A stretch of DNA of 64,000 nucleotides from Roseovarius sp. (lineage in GTDB: Bacteria; Pseudomonadota; Alphaproteobacteria; Rhodobacterales; Rhodobacteraceae), in NCBI RefSeq assembly GCF_030373445.1, contig NZ_JAUCYU010000003.1, positions 1 through 64,000 on the forward strand. Direction: 5' to 3'. The notes under the pieces were generated by a model, which had not been told where the DNA came from, searched no databases, and saw only the letters and a program-made list of their open reading frames with translations. How positions within the stretch are numbered: position 1 is the first letter of the stretch; every line of letters starts with the position of its first letter. Positions 16,332 through 25,299 of the stretch are shown here, one piece after another. A program made the position numbers and the translations under genes.

Positions 16332-18335
16332 TCATGCCAAACGTCGCTTAACCGCGGCCGTCCAGTTGCGCCGGGCAAGCACCTGACCTTTCCACACCAC
16401 CTGGAGCGATGTGGCCAGATGGTAGGTATTGGCCGTGCATTGGACGTGCAGATGGGACTCAATCTGCGCAGTACCATCCGGCCGCTTCACTTCCATCCGG
16501 TGCGTAAAAGCGGTCGTCGCGCTGAGCGGGTCGTCGGGCCGAATTGCATGCTTTGCCGAGGTCTCGAAGGAAAAGGTCGTGTCGATGTCGCCATAGAGCG
16601 TCGTGACTGGCGGCTGATGCCAATCCACAACGACTGCTCCATGCGCCTTCCTCTCGCAACCGCGGCGCAGCACGGGTGCCGAAAGTACTTGAATGTCGTT
16701 CGTCGCCGTCATGCCCAGCGGCGCGGGAAACGGGGCCGAAAGCGCCCGGGGGGCGGTATTCAGAACCGGAAGGGCCAGACGCCCCGAGAGGATGCGCAGC
16801 TCGCCAAGCCGCGGAGGTGTCCAGACAAGCGGCCAGTAGGACGAGCCGACTGACAGCCGGATCCGATTCCCGGCCTTGAAACGATAGGCGCTGGTGTGAA
16901 ACCGGATGCGTACGCGGCGCGGCCCGGACCCCTGCGGCGCGTCGGGATCATCAAGTCCGTCGTCCAGCGCAAGGTTGCGGATTGACAGCCCCACGCGCGA
17001 CGAGGTGCCTTCGGGCGAGACGTCGTTCAGCCTAAGGCAAATCTGGCTACGCTCGACTTCGGCCTCCACCACAAGTTCCATCTCGGCGCTACCATAGAGC
17101 AGCACATCCTCCTCCAGCGGCCCGGTCTCGAACACGAGGGCCCGGGCGTCATCCTCGTTCTGCCGCAGGGGCAGCCCGCCATATCGGCCGAAATATCCCG
17201 TATCGCCCGAGGCCAACCCGTGCAGAAGGTCTGCCGGAACATCCCAACCGGTCTCATTGTCGGACGGCGAGTCGGCAAGCGCACCTCCGACGGCGAGGTG
17301 CAGCGCGGTAACGGCGGTCTCATCCGACGGTGGGCCGCTCTCGATCCAGCCGCCGTTGCGCATGTCCAGAACATCCTGCGGTACGTCGAACTCGCGCAGC
17401 CAGACCCGCAGTTTCGGCCAAGGCGCATCGCCCGGCTCCGCTTTGAGCCAGTGATCCCACCATTCGAGCGCCACTTGCTGAAATCCGATGGCGGGGCCGG
17501 GGTGGCCCTGGTCGGGGTAATGGTGCCCCCACGGCCCCACGATCCCCCAGACCTTGTCCGACCGGGCGTCCACCAGGGACATGACCGAATTGGAATACCG
17601 GTCCGACCACCCGCCGACGGACAAGACCGGACATCCGATCCGATCTGCCTGATGCCTGATCGACCCGTGCCGCCAATACGTGCCCCGCGCCTCCTCTCGA
17701 ACCCATGTTTCCAGCGGGCTTTCCAGCGCCTCGAGCCGGTCCTGCCAGCGCTCATACCAGTCCTCGCCGCTTGCCGGCGTGGGCGGTAGCGCGAGGATCG
17801 CGGGCAATGTGGCCCCCCATTCGAACGTATCTGTCAGCAGGCCGCCGCCCTTGTGGTGGATGTCATCCTCGTACCGGTCATGCGTCGCACAGACGGCAAT
17901 GACCGCCTTCAGCGCCTCGGGGCAGTCGATGCTTGCCTGAAGGCTGGCCGTGCCGCCCCAGGACGTGCCGAACATGCCCACCCGGCAATTGCACCAATCC
18001 TGCGCGGCGATCCATTCGATCACGTGCCGCGCGTCGTCAAGCTCGGCCTGCGTATACATGTCAGGCATCGTGCCCTCGCTGTCGCCCGATCCGCGCATGT
18101 CGACCCGCAGGCAGACATAGCCCTGTGCGGCGAACCACGGGTGGTTCTGTTCGTCCCTCGCCCGCACCATGTCGGCCTTGCGATAGGGGATGTATTCGAA
18201 AATCGCCGGGACGCCTGCCGGGGCGATCCCCGCGGGCATCCAGATACGGGCCGAAAGCCGTACTCCGTCGGGCATCGGAATCCAGACATGTTCGATGGAT
18301 GTGACGCCTTCGGGCGCGGCGGGCAATTCATTCAT
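16332..18335 (-). CDS. CocE/NonD-family alpha/beta hydrolase (X-Pro dipeptidyl-peptidase type)
   Basis: A 667-residue hydrolase with an N-terminal alpha/beta-hydrolase domain (about 10-320) and a C-terminal jelly-roll domain (about 360-590, RVGLSIRNLALDDG, RVRIRFHTSAYRFKAGNRIR). The nucleophile Ser125 lies in MFGTSWGGTA. The oxyanion-side tyrosine is in FEYIPYRKAD and the catalytic His is probably in IVGPWGHHYPDQGHPG. It hydrolyses esters or amides (cocaine-esterase/Xaa-Pro peptidase superfamily). The last 80 residues are an unusual extension seen in some family members. It is read in the same direction as the peptide-type binding protein 70 bp upstream, which suggests it acts on an imported peptide or amide. 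Confidence 0.88.
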   Translation of the reverse strand: MNELPAAPEGVTSIEHVWIPMPDGVRLSARIWMPAGIAPAGVPAIFEYIPYRKADMVRARDEQNHPWFAAQGYVCLRVDMRGSGDSEGTMPDMYTQAELDDARHVIEWIAAQDWCNCRVGMFGTSWGGTASLQASIDCPEALKAVIAVCATHDRYEDDIHHKGGGLLTDTFEWGATLPAILALPPTPASGEDWYERWQDRLEALESPLETWVREEARGTYWRHGSIRHQADRIGCPVLSVGGWSDRYSNSVMSLVDARSDKVWGIVGPWGHHYPDQGHPGPAIGFQQVALEWWDHWLKAEPGDAPWPKLRVWLREFDVPQDVLDMRNGGWIESGPPSDETAVTALHLAVGGALADSPSDNETGWDVPADLLHGLASGDTGYFGRYGGLPLRQNEDDARALVFETGPLEEDVLLYGSAEMELVVEAEVERSQICLRLNDVSPEGTSSRVGLSIRNLALDDGLDDPDAPQGSGPRRVRIRFHTSAYRFKAGNRIRLSVGSSYWPLVWTPPRLGELRILSGRLALPVLNTAPRALSAPFPAPLGMTATNDIQVLSAPVLRRGCERKAHGAVVVDWHQPPVTTLYGDIDTTFSFETSAKHAIRPDDPLSATTAFTHRMEVKRPDGTAQIESHLHVQCTANTYHLATSLQVVWKGQVLARRNWTAAVKRRLA

Positions 18336-18404
18336 TTGGACAGGTCTTCACGTATTTCTTGGTAAGATGAGCGCGCCGCAGCCGGCGTGCGCGGCTCTTC
18401 GCGA

Positions 18405-19991
18405 TCAGGCGAACCACCATCGGCGCGGCAGGCGGCTGTCATCCATCCGGCGGCTCAAACCGACCGGGCCATGGGCCAGCTTTTCGGAATGCCCGATCAG
18501 GATATTCGCAAAGGCAAAGACGGCGGTGCCGCTTTCCTCCCAGAAGATGCGCTGCGCCTCGTGATATATCTCGCGGCGCTTGGCCTCGTCCGCCTCGGCA
18601 CGAGCCGCGACCAGCAAGTTGTCGAAAGTCTCGTTCTGGAACGCACTCGAGTTCCAGTCGGACCCGGATGTGTAGGTCGAGCTCAGCATCCAGTCCACCG
18701 TCGGCCGCCCGTTCCAGTAGACCATGCACCACGGCACCTTGAGCCAGACGTCCGACCAGTAGCCATCGGCCGGTCGACGGTCGACGGTCACGCTCATGCC
18801 CGCCCCGCCCAGCGAGTTCTGCATCAGTACCGAGGCATCCACCGCACCGCCAAAGGCGCCGTCGCTGGTGGCCAGCGTCAGGTCGATATTCTCGAGCCCC
18901 GCCTGCTTGAGGTGATAGCGAGCCTTGTCGGGATCGTATTCGCGCTGTTCGAGTTGGTCATTGTAGAACTGCTGCCCGCGGCTGATTGGCAGATCGTTCC
19001 CTATCGTGCCATAGCCGCTCAGCACCTTGTCGACGATCTCCTGCCGGTTGATGCCCCATTTCACGGCGCGGCGCAGCTCGGCGCTGGTGAACGGGTCCAT
19101 GTCGGCGCGCATGTCGCAGGTGAAATGCTGCGTGGCCGAGACCTGCACCAGCTCGAACCCCGGCGCGTTGGCAAGGCGCCCCGCCGTCTTGGTTTCGGGC
19201 GAGCCGATGGCGTGCAGCGTGTTCGACAGAAGCCCCGACATCCGCGCGCCGGGGTCGGAGATGTTGAGGATTTCCACCTCGTCGAAATGCCCCTGATCGT
19301 CGCGGTAGAAATTGGCGAACTTGCGTCCGAGATACTGGATGCCCGGCTGCCAGTCCTCCTTGACGTATGGCCCGGTGCCGATGCCCGCCGACCAGTCGTC
19401 ATTGCCTTCCTTGCCGATGATCATCGCGAACGACGACAGGTGCGTGGGCAGGTCGAAATTGACCTCCTTCTGCTTGATGAGCACGGTATCGGGGCCGTCG
19501 GCGCGCAGCTCTTCGAAATTCTGAACGATCTGCTTCGCCTCGGCGACGCGGTTGTTCTCGTCCAGCTGTTGTTTCAGCGACCACACGACATCCTCGGCGG
19601 TCAGCGTTTTGCCGTCGTGAAACTCCACCCCCTTACGCAGATTGATCGCCCAGGTGCCGTCGGCGTTGCCTTCCCAGCTTTCCGCAAGGCTGGGCTGCGG
19701 GGCGCCGGTCTCGTCGATCTCGGTCAGGGTGTCGTAGCTCGACAGGATCGACAGCGTCGGATGATCGGCACCGTTCATCTGCAGCGGGTTGAACGTGTCG
19801 GTCGTCGCGCCCCCGTCGGCCCCAGCCTTCAGCGTGCCGCCCTTCTTGGGCGTCGCCGCCTGCGCCTCGCTCCAGAGCGAGCCGGCCATCGCTGCCGAAA
19901 GCCCGGCGCTGGCGGCTGTGCGCATGAAGTCGCGGCGCGATATACCGGCCTTGGCCCGGGCCGTCAGCCGCGCAAGTTTGCCATGTTCCAT
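18405..19991 (-). CDS. Peptide/opine-type ABC transporter substrate-binding protein, orphan
   Basis: A 528-residue family 5 extracellular solute-binding protein. A GGGAGAG site precedes the ATG. The N-terminus carries a twin-arginine signal (SRRDFMRTAASAG, cleavage near SEAQA-A), so it is exported folded. The body has the family stretches NLRKGVEFHDGKTLTAEDVV, RRAVKWGINRQEIVDKVLSG and YDPDKARYHLKQAG. No permease or ATPase gene adjoins it. It is clearly paralogous to the binding protein at 40565-42163 (same DWM-S-YT-W segment and WWFA ending), whose full transporter lies 20 kb away, and it may feed that transporter. The divergent XRE-cupin gene at 20167 probably regulates it. Confidence 0.9.
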   Translation of the reverse strand: MEHGKLARLTARAKAGISRRDFMRTAASAGLSAAMAGSLWSEAQAATPKKGGTLKAGADGGATTDTFNPLQMNGADHPTLSILSSYDTLTEIDETGAPQPSLAESWEGNADGTWAINLRKGVEFHDGKTLTAEDVVWSLKQQLDENNRVAEAKQIVQNFEELRADGPDTVLIKQKEVNFDLPTHLSSFAMIIGKEGNDDWSAGIGTGPYVKEDWQPGIQYLGRKFANFYRDDQGHFDEVEILNISDPGARMSGLLSNTLHAIGSPETKTAGRLANAPGFELVQVSATQHFTCDMRADMDPFTSAELRRAVKWGINRQEIVDKVLSGYGTIGNDLPISRGQQFYNDQLEQREYDPDKARYHLKQAGLENIDLTLATSDGAFGGAVDASVLMQNSLGGAGMSVTVDRRPADGYWSDVWLKVPWCMVYWNGRPTVDWMLSSTYTSGSDWNSSAFQNETFDNLLVAARAEADEAKRREIYHEAQRIFWEESGTAVFAFANILIGHSEKLAHGPVGLSRRMDDSRLPRRWWFA

Positions 19992-20082
19992 TTGAATCTC
20001 TCCCGTTGCTGCGCCCCTGCGGCGCTTGTGATTGGTCTGCGGGGTCGAATCGCAGACTTCTGCAACAATAATTCGCCTTTAT

Positions 20083-20105
20083 CGAAATTTTGTAAATGAA
20101 TTTCG
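20083..20105. promoter_or_regulatory. Inverted repeat in the divergent promoter region, probable XRE operator
   Basis: CGAAATT (20083-20089) and AATTTCG (20099-20105) form a perfect 7-bp inverted repeat with a 9-base spacer in the 175-base AT-richer gap between the binding protein gene and the XRE-cupin gene. Position and symmetry suit autoregulation by the XRE protein. Binding itself is inferred. Confidence 0.5.
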
Positions 20106-20166
20106 TTGTAATCAGATTTTATACCGCTGTATGCTCCCCTTGACCGGGAACAGCGGAAGCCAGAGC

Positions 20167-20847
20167 ATGACAGGACAGAGCAACGTAAAAGCCATGGCCA
20201 AAAGCCTTCTGACAATGGGCTCGGAGGTGCGCCAGCTGCGCAAGGCCCGTCAGATGACGCTCAAGGACCTGAGCGCGACCAGCGGCGTTTCCCTCAGCCA
20301 TCTCAGCACTATCGAACGCGGGATGTCCCAGCCTTCGATGGACGCGCTTACCGCCATCGCCGATGCGCTTTCGGTGACGCCCGACTGGTTCTTCGCCCGC
20401 CGTCCCGGTGCAGGCCCGATGGAGCAGGCCTATGTCGTGCGTGCCCAGAACCGCCGCAACCTGAATTCTCTTTACGGCCAGGATGCGCAACAACTCGGTT
20501 ATACCGATACGCTGATCTCCAGTTCCATCGGCGGCAACTTCTACATGGGCCTCGCCGTTTACCAGCCCTATTCCGAGCGGCCCGACGACCCGCTGCACAA
20601 GCATGAAGGCGAACAGCACGGCCTGATCCTCGAGGGCGAGCTCGAAATGCAGATCGGCGACGAGGTGATCACCCTGCGCGCCGGCGACAGCTACAGCTTC
20701 GACGCCCGCATCCCGCACCACGCCCGCAACAGAACCGACAAGAGCTGCAAACTGATCTGGGCCGTTTCGCCCGTCGTGATCCCCAAGGATGTCCGCCACA
20801 ACGACGAAGGCCGCGGCACCGAGTCCCCCGAAAGTGACCGCAAATGA
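20167..20847 (+). CDS. XRE-family transcriptional regulator with cupin domain
   Basis: A 226-residue regulator. The ATG at 20167 is preferred over upstream non-ATG starts because it gives a standard N-terminus. The helix-turn-helix spans about 18-75 (GSEVRQLRKARQMTLKDLSA, SHLSTIERGMSQPSMDALTA). A C-terminal cupin (about 140-215) has HKHEGEQHGLILEGELEMQI and SYSFDARIPHHARN, which can hold an effector or metal. This XRE-cupin arrangement is typical of repressors of amine or amino-acid catabolic genes. It overlaps the flavin oxidoreductase start as ATGA and faces the binding-protein gene, so it probably controls both sides. Confidence 0.9.
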   Translation: MTGQSNVKAMAKSLLTMGSEVRQLRKARQMTLKDLSATSGVSLSHLSTIERGMSQPSMDALTAIADALSVTPDWFFARRPGAGPMEQAYVVRAQNRRNLNSLYGQDAQQLGYTDTLISSSIGGNFYMGLAVYQPYSERPDDPLHKHEGEQHGLILEGELEMQIGDEVITLRAGDSYSFDARIPHHARNRTDKSCKLIWAVSPVVIPKDVRHNDEGRGTESPESDRK

Positions 20848-22889
20848 AACAAGACCCGCTCCTCCAGCCCTACCAGCTGAAGCATCTCACGCTGAAGAAC
20901 CGGATCATGACGACCAGCCATGAACCGGCCTATCCCGAAGACGGCATGCCGAAAGCGCGCTATGCCGCTTACCACGCCGAGCGGGCCAAGGCCGGTGTCG
21001 CCCTTGCCATGACCGCGGGCTCCGCCGCGGTCTCGAAGGATTCGCCGCCCGTTTTCAACAACATCCTCGCCTACAAGGACGAGGTCGTGCCGTGGATCCG
21101 GCAGCTTACCGATGCCTGTCATGAACATGGCTGCGCCGTGATGATCCAGCTGACCCATCTTGGCCGCCGCACCGGCTGGAACAAGGGCGACTGGCTGCCT
21201 TCCATCTCGTCGTCGAAGCACCGCGAACCGGCGCACCGGGCGTTTCCCAAGCTGGCCGAGGACTGGGATATCGAGCGCATCATCGCCAATTTCGCCGACG
21301 CGACCGAGCGTATGAAGGAAGGCGGGATGGACGGTATCGAACTTCAGGTCTACGGCCACCTGCTCGATCAGTTCTGGTCGCCGCTGACCAACGATCTTGA
21401 CGGTCCTTACGGCGGGGCGACACTGGAAAGCCGGATGGCCTTTCCGATGGCCGTTTTGCGCGGCATCCGCGACCGCGTCGGCGAGGACTTCATCGTCGGT
21501 CTGCGCTACACCGCAGACGAGACCACCGCCGGTGGCATCACTCCGGACGAGGGCCTCGAAATCTCGAAACGGCTGGCCGACAGCGGCATGGTCGATTTCC
21601 TGAACGTGATCCGCGGCCGCATTCACACCGACCCGGCGATGACCGACGTGATACCTGTTCAGGGCATGAAAAGTGCCCCACATCTCGATTTCGCGGGCGT
21701 GGTGAAAAAGGCGACCGGCATGCCGACCTTCCACGCCGCCCGCATTCCCGACGTGGCGACGGCCCGGCACGCGGTGGCCGACGGACTGCTCGACATGGTT
21801 GGGATGACCCGTGCCCACATGGCCGACCCGCATATCGTCAAGAAGATCACCGAGGGGCGCGAAGACGATATCCGCCCTTGCGTCGGCGCCACCTATTGCC
21901 TCGACCGCATCTACGAAGCGGGAGAGGCGCTATGCATCCACAACCCGGCCACGGGGCGCGAGCTTTCGATGCCGCACGCCATCCCGCCCGCCGAGACGCG
22001 CAAGACTGTCGTCATCGTCGGCGCGGGCCCCGCCGGGCTGGAGGCCGCCCGCGTCGCGGCCGAGCGCGGGCATGACGTCACCGTCTTCGAGGCCCAGCCC
22101 GACCCCGGCGGGCAGGTGCGTCTCACCGCCCAGAACCCGCGCCGCCGCGAGATGATCTCGATCATCGACTGGCGGATGGCCCAATGCGCGGCCCGTGACG
22201 TGATCTTCCACTTCAACACCTTTGCCGAGGCCGACGACGTCACCGCCCTGAACCCGGATGTGGTAATCGTCGCCACAGGCGGGCTACCCAACACCGAGCT
22301 TTTCGAAAGCGGCCGGGAACAGCCCCTCGTGGTCACCGCGTGGGATCTGATCTCGGGCGATGTGAAACCTGCCGAAACCGTGCTGGTCTACGACGAAAGC
22401 GGTGATCACCCGGGCCTGATGGCGGCCGAGATTGCGGCCAACGCCGGGGCGGAGGTCGAGGTGATGACCCCGGACCGCACCTTCGCCTCCGACATTATGG
22501 GCATGAACCTTGTCCCCTACATGCGCACCCTGCAAGACAAGAAGACCACCTTCACCGTCGCCCGCCGCTTGCTCGACGTGACCCGCGACGGCAACAAGCT
22601 GACCGCGCGCGTCGGCACCGATTACAGCGATCACGTTTCCAAGCACTCCTATGACCAGGTGGTCGTGAACTACGGCACGCTACCGCTCGACGATCTCTAT
22701 TTCGAACTCAAGGCCCTGTCGTCGAACGCCGGCGCAGTCGACTACGACGCTCTCACTGAAGGCCGCCCGCAAAAGATCTCGCGCAACCCGGATGGCGAGT
22801 TTCAACTCTTCCGCATCGGCGATGCGGTCAGCGCGCGAAACACACACGCGGCGATCTATGATGCGCTCAGGCTGGTGAAGGACATCTGA
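20844..22889 (+). CDS. NADH:flavin oxidoreductase, dimethylamine dehydrogenase/N-methylproline demethylase type
   Basis: A 681-residue two-domain enzyme of the trimethylamine dehydrogenase/2,4-dienoyl-CoA reductase family. The FMN-binding TIM barrel spans about 5-340 (KNRIMTTSHEPAY, MIQLTHLGRRTG, GHLLDQFWSPLTNDLDGPYG). A cysteine cluster follows at C346, C352 and C364, then the Rossmann FAD/NAD part (VVIVGAGPAGLEAARVAAER at about 389). The second cysteine of the usual CxxCxxC motif is Ala349. The family removes N-methyl groups or reduces enoyl compounds. Proteins of this shape are linked to proline-betaine or dimethylamine breakdown, but the substrate here is not proven. It is co-translated with the XRE-cupin regulator. 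Confidence 0.85.
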   Translation: MKQDPLLQPYQLKHLTLKNRIMTTSHEPAYPEDGMPKARYAAYHAERAKAGVALAMTAGSAAVSKDSPPVFNNILAYKDEVVPWIRQLTDACHEHGCAVMIQLTHLGRRTGWNKGDWLPSISSSKHREPAHRAFPKLAEDWDIERIIANFADATERMKEGGMDGIELQVYGHLLDQFWSPLTNDLDGPYGGATLESRMAFPMAVLRGIRDRVGEDFIVGLRYTADETTAGGITPDEGLEISKRLADSGMVDFLNVIRGRIHTDPAMTDVIPVQGMKSAPHLDFAGVVKKATGMPTFHAARIPDVATARHAVADGLLDMVGMTRAHMADPHIVKKITEGREDDIRPCVGATYCLDRIYEAGEALCIHNPATGRELSMPHAIPPAETRKTVVIVGAGPAGLEAARVAAERGHDVTVFEAQPDPGGQVRLTAQNPRRREMISIIDWRMAQCAARDVIFHFNTFAEADDVTALNPDVVIVATGGLPNTELFESGREQPLVVTAWDLISGDVKPAETVLVYDESGDHPGLMAAEIAANAGAEVEVMTPDRTFASDIMGMNLVPYMRTLQDKKTTFTVARRLLDVTRDGNKLTARVGTDYSDHVSKHSYDQVVVNYGTLPLDDLYFELKALSSNAGAVDYDALTEGRPQKISRNPDGEFQLFRIGDAVSARNTHAAIYDALRLVKDI

Positions 22890-23088
22890 CGGAAGAGGAG
22901 CTAGGCCGATGTCGGGAACCAGCTCCATTCGCATTGGCAAGCGCGACGCAAGCAGCGGCAGGGAAGATTAGGACCACTTCAATTTTCTAGAGGCTGCGGA
23001 CGCGGCCAACGTGCCGCACCATCGTTGCCACCTCAATGTTCTGTACCTGAGCACGTTTTTACTTGCCCTTCCATCATACCCGCGACCG

Positions 23089-23766
23089 TTACGCTGCCTT
23101 TCTCAAACTGATCCCGAACTCGAGCTCAAGCGCGTCGGTGATGAGTTCGTAGCATGATCCGACCCGAACGACCTTCATTTCGCTGAGGTCAAGAAGGGTC
23201 GAACTCTTTTCGTACAGGTGATATTTGCGCAGTCCGTAATCCACGATGACGTCAGCAACATCGCGGATCTCGGGTTCGATATCCTCGACGCGGAACTTAG
23301 TGCCCTGCATCGTACGGTTCGCGGATGACCCGAAGAGCGGATGGCATTCTTCGCGGCTCAGCCGGGAAATTTCTGCATGAAACGCTCCGGCATTGAGAAG
23401 CATGCAGACCGTGCCATCCCGGGTCGACCGGCGCAGCCCCTCCTCGTCAAGCGCCTCGATCAGAGGGTGGTCCAGATGCGCCGGTGCAATGATGCCGAGC
23501 GGCAAGCCTCGTTCCTTGGTCAGGCAGTTCACCACGTCGCGCTGTTCCGGTGTCAGGTCGTGCAAGTCCTCTGACATGGTGTTGTCGCCGATCATGGCGT
23601 TCAGCTTGTGTTCGGCCCGTTGCTTGGCATCGAAAATCCTGATCAGTGAGGGCGTCGAGCCCCCGATCAGGGAATAACCCACATCCATCGGCAGGATCGC
23701 ACTGCCTCCGGACTTGAGTACATCGAAAGCCCGGCGCGCGTCGGCTTGGATATCGGTTCTTGCCAT
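23089..23766 (-). CDS. Sua5/YciO/YrdC-like protein in catabolic operon (copy 2)
   Basis: A 225-residue protein of the YrdC fold. The start is the ATG at 23766 (MARTDIQADARRAFDVLKSG), since the frame upstream belongs to the lyase shadow. The nucleotide-binding signatures are visible: the PMDVGYSL strand at 26-33 in place of PTDTVYGL, K48-Q-R50 with K54, and GSSAN at 146-150. It lacks the extra Sua5 domain. Known YrdC proteins make threonylcarbamoyl-AMP for tRNA or carbamoyl-adenylate. This one is the last gene of a TRAP/LeuCD-like/lyase operon and aligns in register with the copy at 26677. A role in tRNA modification is therefore unlikely. Its function in the pathway is unknown. Confidence 0.8.
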   Translation of the reverse strand: MARTDIQADARRAFDVLKSGGSAILPMDVGYSLIGGSTPSLIRIFDAKQRAEHKLNAMIGDNTMSEDLHDLTPEQRDVVNCLTKERGLPLGIIAPAHLDHPLIEALDEEGLRRSTRDGTVCMLLNAGAFHAEISRLSREECHPLFGSSANRTMQGTKFRVEDIEPEIRDVADVIVDYGLRKYHLYEKSSTLLDLSEMKVVRVGSCYELITDALELEFGISLRKAA

Positions 23767-23770
23767 GGTC

Positions 23771-24664
23771 TTATCCTTTGTCGTTCTGTTGGGACCACTT
23801 GGCTTCGAAGGCCCAGACGTCCTCGAAACCCATAAGGCGGTTGAAGTCGGAGAAATCGAAAAGCGGCTGGTTGCCACCATGGCTGGAGCCGGTTTCGCGC
23901 AAGGTAGTATAGGCTTCGCGAAGGGCGGCCCCCGCGGCGAGAAAGCCGAAGGCCGGGAAAATCGCTGCGCTGTAACCCAACTTGGCGAGCGAGGGGGCGG
24001 AAAGCACCGGCGTGCGCCCCCCTTCCACGATATTGGCCACGAGCGGCGTGTCGAAACTCTGACAGATGCGTTCCATTTCCTCTTCGCTTTCCGGGCTTTC
24101 GATGAACAGGATATCGGCGCCCGCTTTGGCATAGACTTCGCCCCGGCGCAGGGCTTCGTCCAGGCCATGGACGGTGCGCGCATCGGTTCGCGCAACGATC
24201 AGCAGTTCCGGATCATCGCGGGTGTCGATCGCCACGCGGATCTTCTGGGCCATGTCCTCGGCCGGTATCACCTTGCGGCCAAGCGTGTGGCCGCATTTCT
24301 TCGGAAACTCCTGGTCTTCGATCTGGATCGCGGCGGCGCCCGCCGCTTCGTATCCCCGCACCGTGCGCTCGAGGTTCAGCAATCCGCCAAACCCGGTATC
24401 GGCATCGGCGATGAGCGGTGTCCGGGTGCCCCCGGCGATAGCGGTGACGCGAGAGAGCATCTCGGCATAGCTGATCAGGCCCGCATCCGGAATGCCCAGG
24501 TGCGAGGCCGTCGTGCCATAGCCCGTCATATACAGCGCGTCAAAGCCGATCTGGTCGGCAATGCGCGCAGAGATCATGTCGAACACGCCGGGAATGGAGG
24601 TCAGGCCCGGCGCCCGGATACTCTCTGCCAGCCGTGTGCGGAAATGAAGATTTTGGCCCGTCAT
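23771..24664 (-). CDS. Isocitrate lyase/PEP mutase-family C-C lyase (dimethylmalate or methylisocitrate lyase type)
   Basis: A 297-residue enzyme of the ICL/PEP mutase superfamily. The ATG at 24664 overlaps the LeuD-like stop by four bases. The barrel carries the metal-site DADTGFGG (87-94), the IQIEDQEFP stretch and the catalytic loop K122-K-C-G-H126. KKCGH marks true lyases rather than mutases or hydrolases. The length matches 2,3-dimethylmalate lyase and methylisocitrate lyase rather than the larger isocitrate lyase. Its partner LeuC/LeuD-like hydratase genes directly upstream suggest it cleaves the malate-type product of that hydratase, releasing pyruvate or a similar keto acid. Confidence 0.87.
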   Translation of the reverse strand: MTGQNLHFRTRLAESIRAPGLTSIPGVFDMISARIADQIGFDALYMTGYGTTASHLGIPDAGLISYAEMLSRVTAIAGGTRTPLIADADTGFGGLLNLERTVRGYEAAGAAAIQIEDQEFPKKCGHTLGRKVIPAEDMAQKIRVAIDTRDDPELLIVARTDARTVHGLDEALRRGEVYAKAGADILFIESPESEEEMERICQSFDTPLVANIVEGGRTPVLSAPSLAKLGYSAAIFPAFGFLAAGAALREAYTTLRETGSSHGGNQPLFDFSDFNRLMGFEDVWAFEAKWSQQNDKG

Positions 24665-25299
24665 GAGTGATCTCCTGAAACGGCGAGGATGTCTTTTGGC
24701 GCCCACGCCTGGCCGCCAAGATAAGCGTCGATCTTGCGCCGGGAGGTTTCGGCGCGGCGGATCGCCCGGTCGAGCGGCATGTCCCCATCGAGGATGGCTC
24801 TGCGCGCGGTCTCTTCCATCGACAGGACAAGTGCAGGCCTGCCGTCGGTCATCAGCGTACCGGTGGCGATATCTATGTGTAAGCTCGCGGTTCCGGCCGT
24901 GATATCGGGGCACAGGGCAAGGGCGGCGATCTCGTCAAGCGGTGCCGTCAGACAGGCCAGCCCGCACGTTGCCGCGTTGCCGGCGAATATCTCTCCGAAG
25001 CCGGCGGCGATGATGGCTTCGAACCCGGCATCCTGAAGCGCCCAGACCGCGTTCTCCCGCGAAGAGCCGCAGCCGAAATTTCGCCCGGCAATCAGAATGT
25101 TGGCCTTGTCATAGCGCGGGTCGTTCGTCGGGAAGCCGGGTTTCGGCGTTGCATCCGCGTGACACCGCCAGTCGGCGAAGAGCGCCTGGTCGAACCCGCC
25201 GGGCAACGTGTAGAACCGCGCGGGGTAGAGCGCATCGGTGTCCACGTCATCAAGAAAGAGCGGCATCGCGCGCCCGGTTATCGATGATTTCGCGATCAT
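24661..25299 (-). CDS. LeuD-like hydratase small subunit (aconitase superfamily)
   Basis: A 212-residue small subunit of the 3-isopropylmalate dehydratase type. The ATG at 25299 overlaps the LeuC-like stop (ATGA). The swivel-domain signature [20 protein letters not shown] is intact, preceded by [15 protein letters not shown]. It contributes substrate recognition to a heterodimeric [4Fe-4S] hydratase. The surroundings (TAXI-TRAP importer, CoA ligase, KKCGH lyase) do not fit leucine synthesis, so it is more like dimethylmaleate hydratase subunit DmdB or a citraconate-type hydratase. The substrate is inferred only from the gene set. Confidence 0.87.
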   Translation of the reverse strand: MIAKSSITGRAMPLFLDDVDTDALYPARFYTLPGGFDQALFADWRCHADATPKPGFPTNDPRYDKANILIAGRNFGCGSSRENAVWALQDAGFEAIIAAGFGEIFAGNAATCGLACLTAPLDEIAALALCPDITAGTASLHIDIATGTLMTDGRPALVLSMEETARRAILDGDMPLDRAIRRAETSRRKIDAYLGGQAWAPKDILAVSGDHS

